This document shows positions 19,720 to 22,759 of a DNA stretch of 22,759 nt, piece by piece (position 1 is the first letter of the stretch; each line of letters begins with the position of its first letter). The notes beneath the pieces are model-generated. The model worked only from the letters and a program-made list of their open reading frames with translations. It searched no databases and had not been told where the DNA came from. A program made the position numbers and the translations under genes. Origin of the DNA: an uncultured Dorea sp. (GTDB lineage: Bacteria; Bacillota; Clostridia; Lachnospirales; Lachnospiraceae); the NCBI GenBank assembly GCA_910579335.1, contig CAJTUQ010000042.1, positions 1 to 22,759 of the forward strand, written 5' to 3'.

Positions 19720-20577
19720 TCATCTTTTTTTTGAAATCCCGACTACTCCGAACGCCCCCGGACCGCCATGCGTCGTGATAACTCCTCCGGTCTGCACCCA
19801 TGTCACCTTCCTCGCTCCGCAGGATACCGCCGCTTTTTCGGCTCTCTGCCTCACCTCGTCCGACATGCGGGGCGAATTAATCAGCCATATCTCATCCAGG
19901 TCTAGCTCCTGCTCCCTGATATAGCTTTCAGTCAGCCCTGCGACAATCTTTTTCATACTTCCTCTGTGCTTTTTTGTCGCTTTCAAATATCCGTCCAGAA
20001 TGTCAATCTGCGGATGAATTTTTAACAGGGTCCCGCACAGCGCAGCCGCGTTGCTCACCCTTCCTCCTGCACGAAGAAATTCAAGCTTGTCCGGCACAAA
20101 GCACATGCGTACGCTTTCAGACACTTCTTTTGCCTTTTCCGCGGCCTCAGAAACCGTCCATTCCGGATGTTCTCTTAAAAGCTTTGCCATCGTAATCACG
20201 ACCGCATACTGCCCCACCGACACATGCTTCGTATCGATGCTGGTTACATAATCCCGCCCCTGCGCCGCTATCTGGCCGCTTTGATACGAGCAGGTGGTCA
20301 CTGAGGAATACGCAAGATATAATATCTGTCCGTCCGGGTGCTCCTTATGGATTCTGTCAAATATCTTCTCAAAATCCTCTGGAACACTGCCGCTCGTTTT
20401 CGGCAGCTTTCCCGTCCGCTCATAGAACAAACACACCTCTTCCGCCGGAAACGCTGCGTCATCTTTCGTCTCCTCCCCAAATGACACATGCATCGGCACA
20501 ATATAAATTCCATATTTTTCAGCTACATCTTTTGTAATGTCCGAACCCGTCTCTGCAAGTAAAATAATATTTCCCAT
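19720..20577 (-). CDS. DegV-family fatty-acid-binding protein
   Basis: This 285-aa protein matches the DegV/FakB family, which binds a fatty acid between two domains and can present it to a fatty acid kinase. Landmarks are AETGSDIT (8-15), the KTSGSVPEDFEKIF loop (60-73), LAYSSVTTCSYQSG (88-101), SIDTKHVSVGQY (113-124), the LEFLRAGGRVSNAAA signature (165-179) and TTHGGPGAFGVVG (268-280). The length is normal. No FakA partner is in the window. The start is supported by AGGAGAAAATC. It is divergent from a TetR-type gene with which it shares a symmetric promoter, and has its own terminator. An acyl-CoA synthetase lies just beyond, so a fatty-acid theme is possible. Confidence 0.92.
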   Translation of the reverse strand: MGNIILLAETGSDITKDVAEKYGIYIVPMHVSFGEETKDDAAFPAEEVCLFYERTGKLPKTSGSVPEDFEKIFDRIHKEHPDGQILYLAYSSVTTCSYQSGQIAAQGRDYVTSIDTKHVSVGQYAVVITMAKLLREHPEWTVSEAAEKAKEVSESVRMCFVPDKLEFLRAGGRVSNAAALCGTLLKIHPQIDILDGYLKATKKHRGSMKKIVAGLTESYIREQELDLDEIWLINSPRMSDEVRQRAEKAAVSCGARKVTWVQTGGVITTHGGPGAFGVVGISKKR

Positions 20578-20620
20578 GATTTTCTCCTTTTACATCATGT
20601 AGTTTTTATTACTACTTGTT

Positions 20621-20650
20621 ATTGTATCTCACGGGCACCTATGATACAAT
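20621..20650. promoter_or_regulatory. symmetric divergent promoter/operator of degV and tetR
   Basis: ATTGTATC (20621-20628) and GATACAAT (20643-20650) are perfect inverted repeats 14 bp apart. On the plus strand this reads TTGTAT, 17 nt, TACAAT. On the minus strand it reads exactly the same. The -35 of each promoter is therefore the -10 of the other. Leaders would be about 35 nt on each side. The dyad is also a natural site for the TetR protein encoded beside it (inference). Confidence 0.65.
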
Positions 20651-20691
20651 TTACAGATAAGTATAAAATGTAAACTTTAAGGAGTATGCCA

Positions 20692-21258
20692 ATGAAACAC
20701 GATGTTTCCTTAATGAAAAGTATCCTTGGGAAAAATTTTACAAAAAGAAACCGCTTTACCAGACAATGTATCGGTGAATCAATCATTGCCTTAATGCAGA
20801 ATAAAGTCTTCGAGGAAATAACCATTTCAGACATTGTGAAAAAGGCCGGCGTGTCACGCATGACCTTTTACCACTATTTCCAGTCGAAAACCGACGCCCT
20901 CAATAGTTATCTCCACGAAATCATCGAGCTTTATCTGGAAGAATGCAGCCGTTCCATTGGAATCGACAGCTTTTACGATGCTGTGCACATCCGCCATGCT
21001 TTTTTGTTTTTTGACCAGTACTCTGTTTTTTTCCTGACTCTTTCCAACGCCAACCTTCATTCTCTTATGATTCATGCGATAAACGAATACATTACCAAGC
21101 TCGTTGCTCCCGTATACCCGCACTCCGCCTATGAATTGTACTATTATGGCGGAGCGCTTCTGAATGTGTTTTTAAAATGGGAAGCCGGCGGCAAAAAGGA
21201 ATCCGTGGACGAAATCGTACAAGTCGTCTGCCACTGCAGCAATATAAATGAACTATAA
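20692..21258 (+). CDS. TetR/AcrR-family transcriptional regulator
   Basis: This regulator of 188 aa has an N-terminal TetR HTH in which EEITISDIVKKAGVSRMTFYHYFQSKTDAL is diagnostic, with the recognition helix around SRMTFYHYF. The C-terminal ligand domain is helical and variable, and its effector is not evident. The start at 20692 is preferred over the ATG at 20686. The AAGGAG site ends at 20684, one base before the earlier ATG but a proper 7 nt before the later one. It is divergent from degV, and the symmetric 30-bp element between them is its probable operator. It converges on the acyl-CoA synthetase gene with 45 nt between stops and no clear terminator. Confidence 0.88.
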   Translation: MKHDVSLMKSILGKNFTKRNRFTRQCIGESIIALMQNKVFEEITISDIVKKAGVSRMTFYHYFQSKTDALNSYLHEIIELYLEECSRSIGIDSFYDAVHIRHAFLFFDQYSVFFLTLSNANLHSLMIHAINEYITKLVAPVYPHSAYELYYYGGALLNVFLKWEAGGKKESVDEIVQVVCHCSNINEL

Positions 21259-21303
21259 CCGAACCTTTTGTATCTATTCTTTTCTATTTCATCATTTATC
21301 GTA

Positions 21304-22759
21304 TCAGCCTTTGTTCTGCATCTCTACAAGACGCTCGCCGCAGTAAATTTCACGAAGCTTCGGCTTCTCGATCTTACCCGTAGCATTGCGGGGTACCTCT
21401 GCAAATATATATTTATGCGGGCGCTTGTACCGGGGCAGTTTCTTACAGAACTGCTCCAGCTCCTCCTGGGTGCACGACGCGCCCTCCTTAATCTCTACAA
21501 TCGCCGCCGCAATCTCTCCGAGACGCTTATCCGGCAGGCCGATAACAGCCACGTCCTTTACCGCTTGGTTCGAACGCATAAAATCTTCAATCTGAACCGG
21601 ATACAGATTCTCTCCTCCGCTGATGATGACGTCTTTCTTGCGGTCTACAAGGAAAATAAAACCATCCTCATCCTCCATCGCCATATCGCCGGTATAAAGC
21701 CATCCGTCCTTCAACACGTCAGCCGTTGCTGTTTCATCATTATAGTAACAGGTCATAACGCCCGGCCCGCGCAAAAGCAGCTCGCCTACGTCTCCCTGCG
21801 CAACATCCTTGCCTGCTTCATCTACAATACGGGTTCTCCAGCCGTACCCCGCTTTTCCGATTGCTCCTACCTTGTGAATATTGTTAATGCCAAGATGCAC
21901 GGCGCCCGGCCCTATCGATTCGCTCAATCCGTAATTTGTATCATATTTGTGATTCGGGAAATACTTCCTCCACCGCTTAATCAAACTTGGCGGAACCGGC
22001 TGCGCCCCGATATGCATAAGCCGCCACTGGCTGAGTTCATAATCTTCAAGCCTGACGTCCCCTCTGTCTAACGCATCAAGAATATCCTGCGCCCACGGAA
22101 CAAGGAGCCAGACAATCGTACACTTCTCTTTGGATACAGCATCAAGTATGACATCCGGCGCCGTGCCTTTTAACAGGATTCCCTTCCCTCCCGTCAGGAA
22201 ACTGCCGAACCAATGCATCTTCGCTCCGGTATGGTACAGCGGCGGAATACATAAAAATATATCGTCCTTTGTCTGCTGATGATGGCTCTGCTCTACTTTA
22301 CAGGCATGCATCAGGCTTTCATGGTTATGTAAAATCGCCTTTGGGAACCCGGTTGTCCCTGACGAGAAATAGATTGCCGCGTCATCACCGTCATGCAGTA
22401 TGATATCCGGCGACTGGCACGAACAGTTCACCGACTGCTGCACATAGCTCTCAGCAAAGGAAGGACACCCGTCGCCAACATAAAAGACAAGCCGGTTCTT
22501 TGAAATCGTATCCGCAATCTCCTCCACACGCCCGATAAACTCCGGTCCAAAAACCAGGACATCCGACTCGGAAAGATTCAGGCAGTATTCAATCTCCTCT
22601 GAAGAGTAGCGGAAATTAAGCGGAACCGCCAGTGCTCCTGTCTTCAATACTCCGAAATATATCGGGAGCCATTCGAGACAATTCATCAAAAGAATCGCGA
22701 CTTTATCTCCCTTTTTCACCCCCCGGCTCAAAAGCAGATTGGCAAAACGGTTCGCCTTT
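21304..22759 (-). CDS. AMP-forming acyl-CoA synthetase, 5' end outside the window
   Basis: This is an ANL-superfamily ligase that activates a carboxylic acid as acyl-AMP and then acyl-CoA. About 484 residues are visible and the frame stays open to the window edge (KANRFANLLLSRGVKKGDK), so the N-terminus is missing. A TTG at 22729-22731 is internal and not the start. Motifs in order are the P-loop YFSSGTTGFPKA, the NYGLSESIGPGAVH segment, YTGDMAMEDEDGFIFLVDRKKD, the hinge ISGGENLYPVQIEDFM and the catalytic lysine segment NATGKIEKPKLREIY. All are intact. The family's usual length of 510-560 implies 30-70 missing residues. A fatty or aromatic acid is likely, but the substrate is not defined. It converges on the TetR gene. 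Confidence 0.9.
   Translation of the reverse strand, partial: KANRFANLLLSRGVKKGDKVAILLMNCLEWLPIYFGVLKTGALAVPLNFRYSSEEIEYCLNLSESDVLVFGPEFIGRVEEIADTISKNRLVFYVGDGCPSFAESYVQQSVNCSCQSPDIILHDGDDAAIYFSSGTTGFPKAILHNHESLMHACKVEQSHHQQTKDDIFLCIPPLYHTGAKMHWFGSFLTGGKGILLKGTAPDVILDAVSKEKCTIVWLLVPWAQDILDALDRGDVRLEDYELSQWRLMHIGAQPVPPSLIKRWRKYFPNHKYDTNYGLSESIGPGAVHLGINNIHKVGAIGKAGYGWRTRIVDEAGKDVAQGDVGELLLRGPGVMTCYYNDETATADVLKDGWLYTGDMAMEDEDGFIFLVDRKKDVIISGGENLYPVQIEDFMRSNQAVKDVAVIGLPDKRLGEIAAAIVEIKEGASCTQEELEQFCKKLPRYKRPHKYIFAEVPRNATGKIEKPKLREIYCGERLVEMQNKG

Noticed and set aside
22729..22731. TTG as the start of the acyl-CoA synthetase
   Set aside because: The frame stays open upstream to the window edge and encodes a typical family segment (NRFANLLLSRGVKKGDK), so the gene is cut by the window.

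Overview
The window looks like chromosomal DNA from an anaerobic Firmicute, most likely a Lachnospiraceae/Clostridia member. The grounds are purine-rich AGGAGG-type ribosome binding sites, TTGACA/TATAAT promoters, Clostridia-type families (DegV, DUF1847, TusA-YedE, GntP, a TetM-like translation GTPase) and tight gene packing. This placement is inference from gene content. No rRNA, tRNA, CRISPR array, insertion sequence or prophage gene was seen.

Region 1 (1-2068, + strand) is an OmpR-type response regulator overlapping its sensor histidine kinase. The kinase gene runs 11 nt into the 3' end of a convergent deoR-family gene.

Region 2 (2058-10245) is a sugar-acid catabolic island. On the minus strand, in transcription order, lie a GarR-like dehydrogenase, a first DUF1537 kinase, then after an internal promoter a second DUF1537 kinase (DtnK-like), a PdxA2-like 4-phospho-tetronate dehydrogenase, a GntP permease and a DeoR repressor. 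A GntR/FCD regulator is divergent from the first gene. The layout suggests uptake of a four-carbon sugar acid (D-threonate or D-erythronate type), phosphorylation and oxidation to a triose phosphate. Both intergenic regions carry two motif classes: TGTATACA/GTATAC palindromes (proposed GntR sites) and TGTTYGTTTKTG boxes (proposed DeoR sites). They sit on or beside readable promoters.

Region 3 (10265-16108, minus strand) runs from a cytosolic parvulin, 2 nt ahead of a 904-aa TetM-like GTPase fused at its C-terminus to a YacP/Rae1-like NYN nuclease domain, through a DMT permease, a GNAT acetyltransferase and a DUF1847 cysteine-rich protein. The GTPase-nuclease fusion joins a ribosome-binding factor to a domain related to a ribosome-dependent mRNA endonuclease. 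It is the most interesting protein here.

Region 4 (16175-18058, minus) has a small membrane protein with an Asp-Tyr repeat tail and a YedE-TusA pair (sulfur/selenium handling). The tusA terminator hairpin contains the apparent -35 element of the next gene. Region 5 (18229-22759) has citrate synthase, a DegV protein with its own terminator, a divergent TetR regulator sharing a fully symmetric 30-bp promoter with degV, and the 3' part of an acyl-CoA synthetase cut by the window edge.

Most calls rest on motifs read directly from the translations. Substrate assignments in Region 2 and all operator assignments are inference.
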